Positions 30,131-40,462 of a DNA stretch of 64,000 nt are shown here, one piece after another. Position 1 is the first letter of the stretch. Every line of letters starts with the position of its first letter. The position numbers and the translations under genes were made by a program. This DNA comes from Atriophallophorus winterbourni (lineage: Eukaryota > Platyhelminthes > Trematoda > Plagiorchiida > Microphallidae), in NCBI GenBank assembly GCA_013407085.1, contig JACCGJ010002714.1, positions 62,001 through 126,000 of the forward strand. Reading direction: 5' to 3'. The notes beneath the pieces were generated by a model. It had not been told where the DNA came from. It was given only the letters and a program-made list of their open reading frames with translations, and did no database searches.

Positions 30131-30189
30131 TATTTCTCTTATAGCACACTTCGAGTAAAATCAGTTGCAAAGATCCTTGGAACAGTGGT

Positions 30190-30345
30190 AAAGTAGTAAA
30201 AATTTTTTTACTTTAATGCCACTGTTACATAGGGTTCGTGCAACGAACCACGATGTTCTTACACAGAATCACAAAGTGATTCTTGGTCCAGCAATCAAGT
30301 CGCTTATGTATGACCAAAGTAAAGTGTTGCCACATCCTCATCCTT
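30190..30345 (-). repeat. Family-B hammerhead repeat, fragment
   Basis: Minus-strand unit covering GAGTG-like to ACAGTGGCATTAAAG: it keeps the hairpin GAATCACTTTGTGATTC and GGTTCGTTGCACGAACC. The hammerhead region itself is not recognisable; the sequence diverges near 30,340. Confidence 0.6.
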
Positions 30346-30394
30346 TAGTCTCCACTGGCTGTTTGATAATAAAAACGGGATTTTTTGCTTACTG

Positions 30395-31112
30395 TGCAGT
30401 TCCGGAATCATGTCATCCGCAAATAACAAGATATTGCAGCGAACGAGTTTAAATAAGTCATTGGCATGCATCAGTAAATTAATTGATGCAAGCACTCATC
30501 CCTCGGCACCACACTTTTTACTGTAATAGGTCGTGACAAAGCCTAATCAACCATTACTCGAATGTCGCGGAGATAATCCCCAAAGCACGCTAGTAATGAA
30601 CACTTGATTACCCATAGCTCCGTATTTTGTAGTAACAGACTGTGGTTGACACGATCGAATGCTTTTGACATTTCAAGATAACAAGCGTGTATGTTGAGAC
30701 CTTTGTCTACAACTTGTATCCAGGCATTGATGACGTGCAAAAGGTTTGAAAGGCAAAATTGTCTCTTTCTAAAGCCGTGTTGTTTGACTGCGAGCAAGCA
30801 ATTGTCTGTCAGATGTTTTGTAACGCTGTTTGCTACGAGGCGATCTATCACTTCAAAGATCACCGGTAGTAGTGTTACTGGTCTATATTCGGTTACTTCG
30901 AAACGGTTTCCTCCTTTGTAGATCGGGGTAATGATGCCCTTCTTTGAATCACAGGGAACAAAACTTTGGGTTAAATAGATGTTCAACAAATAGATGAGAT
31001 GCGTACACAAATTAAAAGCACAGATTTTAGGAATCAGCAAGGTAATTTCGTCAGCTCCAAGAGGATTTAGATGTCCTGAATCACGAGGTTCAACAAAATC
31101 AAATACCTTCAA
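30395..31112 (-). pseudogene. Type-A CR1 reverse transcriptase fragment
   Basis: Minus strand: LGADEITLLIPKICAFNL, GIITPIYKGGNRFEVTEYRP, QHGFRKRQFCLSNLL, YLEMSKAFDRVNHSLLL (31,112-30,543), then HANDLFKLVRCNILLFADD (to about 30,395). It is closest to the ORF2 at 18.9-21.9 kb. The endonuclease and C-terminal domain are missing, and a frameshift with a deletion removes the VPQG block between 30,543 and 30,495. Confidence 0.75.
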
Positions 31113-32155
31113 ACATACGCAAATGTAAAACGTACACCTTGACCGTCAATACGAGCATACATATAATCATGATCATGCAAAACCGGGATAATGCCAACGC
31201 GTAGAAGGATCAGCGTAGCTGCATTACTGATAACCTTGAACCGAATAGTCAATGCCTGAAAGGAAGCACATCAGTAACCCGGCTATGCTGAAATTGATCG
31301 ATTTAACATAAAGTAGACCGAGGAACTCGTGGTCAAGGGCATCATTGCCAATACGCAATCTTGAGCAAAGTCTATAAGTCAACTGAATCTATCATTCTGC
31401 AAAATCATAAAAAACTATTTCTCTAATGACTTTAGTGAAAATAATATCAATAACTTTCATTGAATTAGGGATTTTCATTGATTTACAAATTTCAACAACA
31501 TTTCGTTACCTAACGCGTTGGTCTCATCATTATCTAATATAAGGCCAGCTCTCAAAACATTGAAAATTTTAGCCAAATTTTCAAGATGATCCTAAATTTC
31601 AAACCATTCAGATGATTTAGACTACTGGAACTCATGCAGGGTATCATTTGAGGAAACTGGTATTCACAATTAATACAATACAATACATAAGCCGATTTTC
31701 AATAGTGGCAAAACACGTTTGCTGTTTTTTTTTATAAATTTTTGATATTTTAATCCATGAAGAAAACGTGCGTGGATAATCGCCGTACAACAAAACGAGA
31801 CAGATTATATGTCTGGATTAATCTAGCACGGTTGAAAAGCTTCGGGTTCGCACCCTAATATGGATATTGCTCGATGCCGCGGTAATTCGGAAGATCATTT
31901 TATGTTGGATTCAACAAAAACGGGTTCCGTGTGTTTGAGATCAAATATACGGACACCACGACTGTATCACCGGATAATTCGCATCTAATACATTGTGATA
32001 CGCTCTCACACTAACCTCACAAATTTCATCTTTTTAAGGCTATTCGTTTCTTCTTCTTCTTGGAATCTTTCTAAACTCATATAACCTTGACCTCAACTGC
32101 CATAGGAACTCAGGACCATAGAAAAATACGCGCGATATGTGTAAAAGTTGCAAAA
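31113..32155. other. Mostly unassigned; short repeat shared with 54.85-54.98 kb
   Basis: No ORF of interest. A block near 31,620-31,675 (GGAACTCATGCAGGGTATCA and following) recurs in diverged form near 54,925-54,960. A GGTTCGCACCC near 31,845 is B-box-like but isolated. Confidence 0.3.
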
Positions 32156-32159
32156 AGTG

Positions 32160-33421
32160 AGTTCAAGTAAAATCAAACGAGTCATGTTTTATTTGCGTTC
32201 CGCAAAATACACACTTCTTGCGTAAAGGTTTTACTAAAGAGACAGTTGCCTTGAATAATAATGCTAGAATTCCATGTGTCGGAATTATGTGCAGTTTTTG
32301 CGCAACAAAGCGGGTAAAAGGCATCGAGAACTTTGTATCAAAACCAGAAAACCTAGAAGATCGCATCAAATACTTAGAGAAGGTTTCTCAAACGTTAGAG
32401 AAAACGTTAAATTCGCGGGTAATTACCAACAACAACACAGCTAGCGTGAAAGCAACCTATATCAAACACTACATCCTGTAACTTCACAAGATTTTTCGCT
32501 ACGCAAAAGGAAATTCGCTTGAGACTGAACACTTAAACAGTTACTTTTCTCAAGTAGTCGAACTCACGACATTAAACAATGGCATGAGCTTTGTTAAATG
32601 ATAGGTATGAGCTATTGAAAGCCAAAAATATATGTAGGACTTTTTCTGAAATCTTAAATGTTGTTTACTTGTTCAGAGACTAAATGCCGCATACATGCTG
32701 ATATTGCTTTCTGGGGAGAAAAAGGTTATTCAAACAATGGAGATAAAATTGACGAACGCAGTGTGGCTCTTCTTTCTGTTCGCAAACACACTAACACTGC
32801 TTCGGTTTGTGAAATACAGTAACACCATTACAAATAGTGTGTTTGCATTCTGGGTTATAGTTCATAGGAATTTCCAGAAATATATCATAATTAGTGATCC
32901 CGGACATTCTACACCGAAACAAAATAATGAATCACGGCTTTCTCAATCGAACGAGACACGGATTATAAAAATCGTGTAAATCCCGGTGAGATATCCATGT
33001 ACTCAAACTCACCCATCCTCACCTAAACAAATGAGACCTGGTTCCAAATAATGATCGCGAGCTCTCTATTCAAAACACGACTTTGTTTCGGAGAAACCGC
33101 CTTAAAGCAATGCATTACTTTGATACACAATGCAGTCGGCAATTACTGATTGTTAGAGACTTTAATCTGCCACAACTATTTGAATTTATTGAACAATTCG
33201 TCATAGCAAAACAAGATTTCATTTGAATCCAAAATTGCGAAATATAAAAATATGCAATGATTTCCCATTCTCCTACAACCTAGAGTCACGTCAATTGGAA
33301 TGAACAATAAAGAAAATGGATCTAGGCATTCTGGTTAGTGGAAATATTGAAAATAGGAACGAGTGCGTATTTATATACCACTGATCTAGCTGCATGCTGG
33401 GTACGCTTCAGCTCATAACTA

Positions 33422-33457
<36 letters not shown>

Positions 33458-33548
33458 TAATATATATATATATATATAACAGACGAATATTTTGTGGTTG
33501 TGTACAGATACAAGCTTTTCTACCCTAAATTCTTGAATCGTGAATCGG
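32160..33548 (+). pseudogene. Degenerate CR1 element, internally deleted
   Basis: Plus strand. An ORF1 start remnant has Cys motifs and the helical segment after the finger (NNNARIPCVGIMCSFC, then LEDRIKYLEKVSQTLEKTLN, 32,218-32,481). A scrap of endonuclease follows (LLIVRDFNLPQLFEF, about 33,140), then a scrap of the RT C-terminal region (FPFSYNLESRQLEWT, MDLGILVSG, about 33,265-33,340). A 3' end with TTCTTGAATCGTGAATC closes at about 33,548. So large internal deletions left three islands in the right order. The (TA)n run at 33,424 lies in its 3' part. Confidence 0.6.
33424..33478. repeat. TA dinucleotide microsatellite
   Basis: About 55 bases of alternating TA with one short interruption (TTAATATAA) near 33,452. 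It can extrude as a cruciform; likely length-polymorphic. Confidence 0.9.
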
Positions 33549-33859
33549 GACTTCTCTTAAAAATGTGATGAGACATGACACTAATGAGCAGTTGATAACT
33601 CGAATTTGCTCATCGAACTCCACCAGGAAGCGGATTACTCAGTTCAAGCTTAAGCACAATGAACGACATCAAGCTGATCGATAGGATTTAAATTAATAAA
33701 GCATAATAATCAAGGTAGTCACAAAAATAACTGAACTTAAGTGAACTTCGCTGCTTAATGCAATATTGTAGCAGGTGGTAAGATATATGCTGTCGATTGA
33801 ACAAACAAACATTTTTCATCCTATATTAATGCAAATGATTTCGAAAGTTACATTTGCCT

Positions 33860-35050
33860 AATTCGGTCGATGTCTCTCATTATTGCGCATCATCATCACA
33901 CGGTCTTTTCATGTTTCGCGGCTTCTCTAATGATTAAACAGCGTGATTCAGGATGATTAGTTTCATTGCAGCAATTAAAGCTCAATCTATTCCATTGCAA
34001 CTTGTAAACGTAGTTTTACACAATGCCTCAGATGTGTGCGATCAGGAGCAACTATTTGCCAACTCATGAGGTAAATGCTACATAATTTTGATGTCTTTGT
34101 AACCTAACGGCTGTCTGACAAATGGTCTACTTTCTTATTCAGGCCCACTATACATTACATCGTTCGGAATAGGACCATTTATCTAATGTTTATACAAGAA
34201 CATGTGATGCATCTTCTCTTTCACTGTCGGGTTTTTTTTCTTGGTTAGCATTGGAATTATGCTATCATTCATTATGTTGAACATAAGAAATCGTGTGTTG
34301 TTCATGGTGTATTTAAGCTGATCTAAAAGGCAAAAAGTTCGCACCATTGTTCTTTATATGCTAATTTTTATGTGAGAATATTTAAAAAGACAGCTTCGTT
34401 GTTACACTAATTGTGTCTGTTTTATACTGATATCTACTTGCAATACAACGACGAAACGAAACAAAATGGTATCCCTTCTTTAAACACAATTCTTTGAATC
34501 TAATAATTTTCAAGTAATTTATCAAAACTTTCGATCAAAACCAATAGAAAATCTTCAATTTAAGCCTTAGTTTTGCACTTGCAATGTGCACATATCCACC
34601 GAAATTAGATTCGTACACCACATTGTTATGCCCACGAATGTGGGTGCCAAATTATGAACGTGCCACTGTTGACCTGAAAGTTACTCATCGTGGGTATTGT
34701 TTTGATGTACATTCTGATGTACTGAGCACAGTTTTAGCGTGCGCCGCGATCTCTGGTCACGCGCCATCCATAAACTTCGAAGAAACCTAACCGGAACTTT
34801 AGTAATGCAAACACCGAAGCTTCACTGAATTCCGGTATTGTCGTGTTTGAGGATTTCATTGTTAACTCAAATAATAAACTCCAGACAGAACGACAATCGA
34901 CGGTGTTGGATGGTAAAATACAAAATAGAATAATGTTTAGTATTGCTTTGCCAGAAACCAAAGTCAGCTTTGATAACTTTCGTTTGAGAAAGTGTATATT
35001 TATAGATTGCAAATAAAAACGCCTTCGCATTTATTTTTATATTTAACCAT
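33860..35050 (-). repeat. Repeat R, copy 1: RTE 3' end joined to unclassified sequence
   Basis: 33,980-34,190 is a decayed copy of the RTE ORF2 end seen at 3,650-3,845 (shared TTTACACAATGCCTC, and the CTGCCCAATGGTC-like block). It continues into about 850 bases of unclassified sequence. The whole stretch is repeated with divergence at 53,420-54,690 in the same orientation. Joint conservation of both parts in two copies suggests one repeat family, perhaps an RTE derivative with its own 5' part. No intact ORF. Confidence 0.5.
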
Positions 35051-35074
35051 GAACGACATAAATGTAACCAATTA

Positions 35075-35424
35075 TATACTGCTTCAAGTCTTAATGAACC
35101 TAATCTTACTGCGTCCACCTGATGACGGCAAAGAGCCAGAAACCAATCGTGGTGTGTAAGTGCGGGCGACGTGAGCAACGCATAACTTTGGTAATCCATA
35201 ATCGCCTTGAAAGCTTAATCACGAATCACTACGTGATTCTCAGTTTGAACATCGTGTTTCGTTGTACGAACCCTATGTATAGGAAAAATTCAACTCTAAA
35301 CTTGTTCATAATTTATCCTTTGTTTCAAGGCCCACTGAATTTAATCTCACTGTTTCCACCTAATGACGGCAAACAGCCAGAAACTGGTAGTGGTGTGTAA
35401 GTGCGAAGAATGTGCGCAACAATA
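35075..35424 (+). repeat. Family-B hammerhead repeats, left of the ORF1-only CR1
   Basis: About one and a half units. The first hammerhead (CTGATGA at 35,119) has a good core but an altered stem III (ACCAATCG). The second (35,360) has CTAATGA followed by GAAACTGGTA. The sequence stops at GTGCGCAAC (35,424), where the CR1 derivative begins. The next bases of the unit (TTGGTCATCC) resume at 37,563. Confidence 0.75.
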
Positions 35425-35840
35425 CTGGCGTGGGGTCGCATTTTTGTTGTTCTGACACTTTTGCCCGTTTCTTCACCAAATCAACTCGGATTTTAACCGT
35501 TCAAAAACTTTTTGCTATACTTTGACGAGAGCTATCGGAATTTATACGTTTTGAGCTGGTCCGTCGATTAACAGCAAATTTACCGTTTCAACGTAAATAT
35601 ATCGGTTTGCTCACGCGTGCAAACTTTCTCCCACAGTTAAGTATCGTACGGTTTATGCTTTCATTGCAAAGATCACATCGAACTACACATTTTGATACGC
35701 CATTCTGTGCTCTACTCTGTGTGGTTATTGAGTTATCACGGATTATTCGCAAAATGACCAAATGAAGAATTATAACCCAGCTAAATCGACCAGTCGAACG
35801 GACGACCATTCTTCAACCGGTCGTCCCAATTCAGCCTACA

Positions 35841-37219
35841 ATGCGTGGTCGACTCACGAGATCCAACACCCACGCGAAAAAATCGATCGATCATGGTGTG
35901 CATACGACGGTTGTTCCCCCGATAGCGACATCAAACCACCTTGACCTCTGCGCCAAGTGCCTGTACCCGGTAAGCAATGATAGTGCATTGGTTAAATGTA
36001 TTTTTGTGATATACATGTGCACGTGGCCTGTGATGAGACTTTGACCGATGAGTGTGTAAAGATCGTGAATGATAAAAATCTCCCATCCGTTTGCTATTTC
36101 TGTATTGACTGTAGAAATTCAATAGCGAATCATAATCCCAACAGTACACAATTCTCTGCTAGAAACGAGACTAATACAATAGAGAATAGATTATTGATAA
36201 TAGAAGAGGAACTTGCAAATTTAAAGAATAATCTACGACCAATAATCAAGACTAAAACAGTTGAATTGAATAATGGAATACGCTCGACCTCACCGCCACA
36301 GAGTGCTTCTAAAAAGGTTAAATTACGCGACACTGAAGTGATACTTAAAAAGGCCTTGAAGCAGAAACCGTCTACGTCGAACGCTCCTTTGGCCAAAGCT
36401 GCCACGAAAAATACTCCGCTTAATGTTATCTGCACCGATTCGGCACCAATTGAAACGCCCCCGGTGGTACAAAAATCATACAGAGAAATACTTTTGCGGT
36501 CGACCTCCGCTGCACAATCTGAGCCTGGCACACTAAACCTAAATCAAAAAGCCTCACATTCTATGAAGAATGACCGGACACGCGACAAGCATTCTCATTC
36601 GTTAAGCGTAATATGTACGAATGTTAAAGAGTCCGGTGAGAGCTTGTTAGATAGAAAACACAAACACGACCTCGATATATGGTCTCAAATTTGTCAACAG
36701 TTGCAAATTGAGCATGTTACTCCTGACAAACTGATTCGTCTAACTCGCCATTCCACCTCACCTTATAGTGATGAACCTCGGTTACTGAGAGTCACACTGA
36801 AGTGCGAGGCTGATATCGAAAACATACTGCTAAATTCGTGCCGACTAAAGACGGATCCGACTTCAAATTGCCGGATATATCCTGATGTGCCATGGTGGGA
36901 ACGGAAGGGTGCCTCAAACACTAAGGAAAAAACGGTATCGCGGTGTATGTTTTTACTTGGGGTACCAGAAAATACCACTGAAGCATCGGGACAGGAAACA
37001 GCAGATTATGACTTCAAGCAGTGGCGTTACATTGCGTCTTTTCTTAATATTTCTAACGTTGTGATCACTGACACCTGCCGGGTGCCTTTTTCAATAAACT
37101 ATAAGGGAGACGGACCGAAACCTCTCAGGATTACCTTTTTAACTACCGACATGGCTGAATTTGTCAAGTCCGAATGGAAAATAGCAAAACGTGCATTACC
37201 GAAAGACATCAGACTTTGA
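35841..37219 (+). pseudogene. ORF1 of the HAL1-like element, one-base frameshift
   Basis: The ATG at 35,841 opens MRGRLTRSNTHAKKSIDHG and the first zinc-finger half (CAKCLYP...ALVKCIF). A T-run at about 36,001-36,005 has one T fewer than in the sister copy (63.80 kb). This shifts the frame; the rest is open from 35,996 to 37,219 (407 codons). That part holds HVACDET, CYFCIDC, a basic linker, a short partial module (LNVICTDSAP), then two RNA-binding-like modules: LSVICTNVKESGESLL...PRLLRVTL and MFLLGVPENTTEAS...GPKPLRITFL. The shift could be a sequencing error in a homopolymer. Confidence 0.82.
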
Positions 37220-37237
37220 CCACCGAGACCAAGTTCC

Positions 37238-37438
37238 ATGAGTGAGACACATTCGCGGCTAGTGGCGGTAGACGGCAGCGTTCCCACCGAAACGGAAGCA
37301 ATCAATACATCAAAAAACGTAGTGGTTCTATGGAATGCGCTACCGCAAGATGTTGTGAATGCAACGACAATTGATGTTTTCAAATCGAAATTGGATGCAT
37401 ACGTCAAACAAAACCCTGAATTTGGCCCGGTGTATTGA
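37238..37438 (+). pseudogene. Residual ORF2 C-terminus in the HAL1-like element
   Basis: An open stretch with VVVLWNALPQDVVNATTIDV and FKSKLDAYVKQNPEFGPVY matches the extreme C-terminus of CR1 ORF2 (compare FLWNSLPPHII...MFKAELDKYM in the type-A ORF2). Everything between the ORF2 start and this end has been deleted. It probably has no protein function; the underlying RNA may be the 3' recognition region for CR1 RT. Confidence 0.75.
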
Positions 37439-37563
37439 AGCAACACGAACCCAAAAAACATTAACAATGTGATTTTGATTGATTTTTTTTCGCAATAGTT
37501 GTCATCCAATGGTACGTGTAAAGCATTAGTTTTTATCACCATAAATATTGATTCTTGATTCTT

Positions 37564-37785
37564 GGTCATCCTCAAGCGCCTCAAGTTCTTGACCACGAAA
37601 CACTACGTAATTTCGAGTTTGAACTTCGTGGTCCGTTGTACAATCACCATGTATCAGTGTCATTCAAGTATAACATTGGTTACCGTTTATCCACTGTTTC
37701 AAGGCTCCTTGAAACCAACCTCAATATCTCCACCTGATGACGGCAAACAGCCAGAAACCGGTAGTGGTGTGGAAGTGTGGGAAAT
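37564..37785 (+). repeat. Family-B hammerhead repeat, right of the HAL1-like element
   Basis: Resumes the unit broken at 35,424: TTGGTCATCC, a diverged hairpin, CATTCAAGTATAACA, TTTATCCACTGTTTCAAGG and a fully conserved hammerhead (37,728-37,769). It ends in AAGTGTGGGAAATGG, where RTE 5' sequence begins at about 37,786. Confidence 0.75.
37728..37769 (+). ncRNA. Minimal type I hammerhead ribozyme (family B)
   Basis: Stem I CCAC (37,730-37,733) pairs with GTGG (37,764-37,767). The core is CTGATGA (37,734-37,740); stem II is GGC-AAACA-GCC; then GAA (37,754-37,756), stem III ACCGGT and triplet GUA. Predicted cut after 37,763. All core bases match the hammerhead consensus. With 58,554-58,596 it is the best-preserved family-B ribozyme here. 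Confidence 0.75.
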
Positions 37786-38170
37786 GGTTCCAAAGGTTGT
37801 CATAGCCGGGGGTGGCAGTGGGGATAAGCTCCCACTGTTTATATAATGCTCTCATATGGCACGCGTCTCAAATAGCCTCTGACAATCAAGTCCAGCTTCT
37901 GGCCTGCACGAGTGGCTCTCCGAGCCCGGCGGAACTGCTTTTACCAACAGAAGAAGGGGCGAGGGCGAGTGACTGGCGCCTGAAAACCAGTTTTCTTCGG
38001 GCAGTTGGAGCTCGTTAGCCTGGGAGGGCTTTTCATCTAAGGGAAGGAAAACCCTGATTTTCAACCTCCGCTGCTTTGTGGGATACCAGATTGCGGGAAA
38101 GGCTTCGGGAGGAAAGCATGAGGAAAAACCTGGAACAGAGTCTGGTAGACCACCTCTTTCATGTCTTCGC
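37786..38170 (+). repeat. RTE-like element, 5' region fragment
   Basis: Aligns with the reverse complement of about 48,050-48,308, the 5' region of the RTE element on the minus strand: shared GGTTCCAA(A)GGTTGT, GGCCTGCACG, CGGCGGAACTGCTT, GACTGGCGCCTGAAAA. GC-rich relative to its surroundings and without a long ORF. Both copies begin next to a family-B repeat. Confidence 0.6.
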
Positions 38171-38174
38171 TGAT

Positions 38175-38700
38175 CTTATTTGGTTAAACATTTTCTGATC
38201 GAGTCGTCGAAATGTAGTTTTTTGTCAACAATTGAAACATCATTTGACGTTGTGGCAGTCTGAATCATTCGTGAATCTTTCTTAAGATTTACTAAGCGTA
38301 AATATTCTGTCGTGAGCTCTTCAATAGATAGCTGAGCAGTGTCAAGTTTGGACACTATCCTTTTAGAATATCGGCATCACTCGATGAAGTTAATCCGGAA
38401 ACAAAAAGCAGTGACTTGAACTGATCATCTGATATACTTTTAAATTAAATTGTCCATACTCGCGGCATACGATAAAATGTCTTCATCTGATGATTTGTTT
38501 ATTTTGATGAAATTGTACCGAATGTTGAAAGGCGATGTTCTTTCGCCAAACATGACTTTATGCTTGCTGCGGTTCTGCATGTACTTGAGTATTCAAATTA
38601 AGTTTCGACAAAGAAGCATCAAATAGTTTGTTTTGACGTTGCTCCGTTTCTCTGATTAAACGAACGATTTCTTTATTCAGGCTCATCCCGCCACTGTTTT
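38175..38700 (-). pseudogene. LTR-retrotransposon gag-like start
   Basis: On the minus strand an ATG opens MSLNKEIVRLIRETEQRQNK, a charged helical segment. It runs on as a partly open, Lys/Glu-rich sequence to about 38,180 with stops. It lies directly downstream (minus sense) of an LTR-like sequence and of TGGCGCC, which resembles a tRNA primer-binding site. The location and composition suggest a gag start; no zinc knuckle is seen, so this is tentative. Confidence 0.4.
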
Positions 38701-38704
38701 GAAA

Positions 38705-38925
38705 GTTTATACCTGGCGCCAAAATATTATAACTGTGGGGTGTTGCACTGGCCCAGCCGTCAGTCAGAGAACACAACCGAACTTGAACTCGTCTATTGGC
38801 CGAATGAATGAATAACAATCTTGGTACAGTGAGTGAATATCACATTGTCTATACCGTATACAGTAATCACTCTTTACATTAACAATCTATATCGATCGAT
38901 CAATAATCGATTCACGAATAACGAT
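38705..38925 (-). repeat. LTR-like sequence, copy 2
   Basis: Lies between an integrase C-terminus and a gag-like start on the minus strand. Its first part (TGATTACTGTATACGGTATA, then GACAATGTGATATTCACTCA) is repeated at 40,319-40,462. The candidate primer-binding site TGGCGCC follows near 38,710. Exact LTR ends are not clear. Confidence 0.45.
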
Positions 38926-39354
38926 TAATGTGGTGCACGCGAGGCATGGCACGTTCGCTGCTCCGCATCACCTCCCTTTTCCGAAGCCTGTTCACGTAGG
39001 TTTTCCTGTAAGGATCGATGTTCAGCCGATTCACGGGGTATCGCGTGCGTTGTGATCTTCCTAATGATTCGCTTGTGTTGGCGTTCGGCTCTGTTATCTG
39101 CTTTGTTTCTTGTGATACGGACAGTAGAAGGCGATACCAGACTAGAAATAAGTCTAATGGCGTTTCACAATTTTCATTCTGGTTTCCATTGGACTTCGTC
39201 CGGCGGCTTCTGATATGATTAATATGTCTCATTTGTATCACTCCCCCAAAACGGACCTTATAAATAACTGTTCCGACAGGTTGTATAATAAATGCAGGCT
39301 ACCAATATGAACCTTTTTTTCTGAACACGCGTATATAAACCGTATCTCCAGACG
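38912..39354 (-). pseudogene. Ty3/Gypsy-like Pol C-terminus (integrase end)
   Basis: Minus strand: GDTVYIRVFRKKGSYW, then VGTVIYKVRFGGVIQMRHIN (39,354-39,200), which resembles the small C-terminal domain of Gypsy integrases. A basic tail follows (SQRTRYPVNRLNIDPYRKTY) to a stop at 38,912. The upstream RT and integrase core are missing; a CR1 fragment joins directly at 39,355. Confidence 0.55.
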
Positions 39355-40318
39355 TGAGCAAGTTAGACAGGCATGAATATGTTTTTCTAAATCTGTGTTG
39401 TGTGAATGATTTCAGCTGATGGTTTTCGAGATGTTCAACAAGTCGCTCACACACCAGGCGTTCCAAAATTTTAGAAACCGCTGAAAGAAGCGTCACGGGG
39501 CGGTAATTCGCCGGATCAGAACGACTGCCCCCTTTGTAGATTGGTGTGATAACACCGGTTTTCCATTGACTTGGTACGGTTCCCGAATTCAATGAATGCC
39601 TGAATAGACCACATAGTGGGCCAAAAAGCTTTAGCTCGCATGAATTCAGAACAGCATCCTCTCCTGGTTATTTGCGAACGTTTAGCTCGCGTAACTTCTT
39701 TCACACAACCGTAGGATTTACCTCGATGTTACTTAGGCATTCGACCTGTAGTGGGCGCGGCAAAGAAGTCAGCGTTGACACGTTCTTTGGACAAAATACT
39801 TGCGCATAAAATGATATTAGGGAATCAGCTGTATCCTTGACATTATCAGTCAGTCCGTTCTCTGTCTGGATAGGAAATACACCTGGTTTAACCTTGGTCG
39901 CGGTGTTTACGATGGTGTACAGCAACTTGGGATGTCGTTCCATCTGGTCGATCAGCTTCCTATGGTGATATTGCTTGTCTTCTCGAATTAAGGACGTCAC
40001 CTTGTTACGAAAACTACGAAAGTGTTCCCAAGATGCGTCTGTTCGTGTTATTTTATGTGCAGCCCATGCGGAATTTCGCATGGCTATCCACTTCCGAGTG
40101 CGGCTTCGGAGTTTGAAGCAAAATGTTCTTGATTTCCTTTTGGGAACACAGGTAGAATTTTCGTCTAGTTTTGTACCGATATAACTTAACAGACTAGAAC
40201 AATGAGTATCTGCATTCGTTAGATCGAGATGTTTTTCCTCCATAATCGTAATGGCACCGCGAAGGCCGAAGTAATCGACTCTCCTGATGAACTTAACGTC
40301 GCCCGACGCCCTTCTGGC
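39355..40318 (-). pseudogene. Type-B CR1 ORF2 fragment embedded in LTR element
   Basis: Nearly identical to 25,575-26,530 of the type-B element: DYFGLRGAITIMEEKHLDLT, FCFKLRSRTRKWIAMRNSAW, KPGVFPIQTENGL, VITPIYKGGSRSDPANYRPV, SCLSNLL. It has the 17 nt missing from that element. It starts at the endonuclease end and stops within RT at SNLLT, where LTR-element integrase sequence begins. A small decayed stretch lies near 39,690. The ends show neither a poly-tail nor the CR1 3' end, so this is not a normal 5'-truncated insertion. Confidence 0.8.
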
Positions 40319-40462
40319 AATTGAGTGAATATCACATTGTCTATACCGTATACAGTAATCCCTATTCACGTCAAAAATCTCTATCGATCGATCAATAATC
40401 GATTCACCTTTAAGGATCAATGTGGTGCACGCGAGTCATGGCACGTACGCTGCTCCGCAGCA
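40319..40462 (-). repeat. LTR-like sequence with Pol tail, copy 1
   Basis: About 140 bases strongly similar to 38,828-38,985. The shared parts are the last Pol codons (RSS.RAM.RVHHI) followed by GATCGATCGATA and the GTATACGGTATAGACAATGT block. A direct repeat flanking the CR1 fragment at 39,355-40,318. The right side joins RTE sequence at about 40,463. Confidence 0.6.

Larger units (their letters stand above)
35425..37563 (+). mobile_element. ORF1-only CR1 derivative (HAL1-like), copy 1
   Basis: Leader (35,425-35,840), ORF1 (35,841-37,219), then a short remnant of the ORF2 C-terminus (about 37,300-37,438), a 3' UTR and the tail ATTGATTCTTGATTCTTG (to about 37,563). The endonuclease and RT are absent. 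The same organisation, with the same ORF1-to-ORF2-end junction, occurs at 62.38-64 kb. So this is a family that spread as a deletion derivative and depends on ORF2 from other CR1s, like the mammalian half-L1 (HAL1). It sits inside a family-B array. Confidence 0.72.

Noticed and set aside
31840..31860. GGTTCGCACCC as a second SINE family
   Set aside because: A single B-box-like match without an A-box, a repeat partner or a clear boundary.
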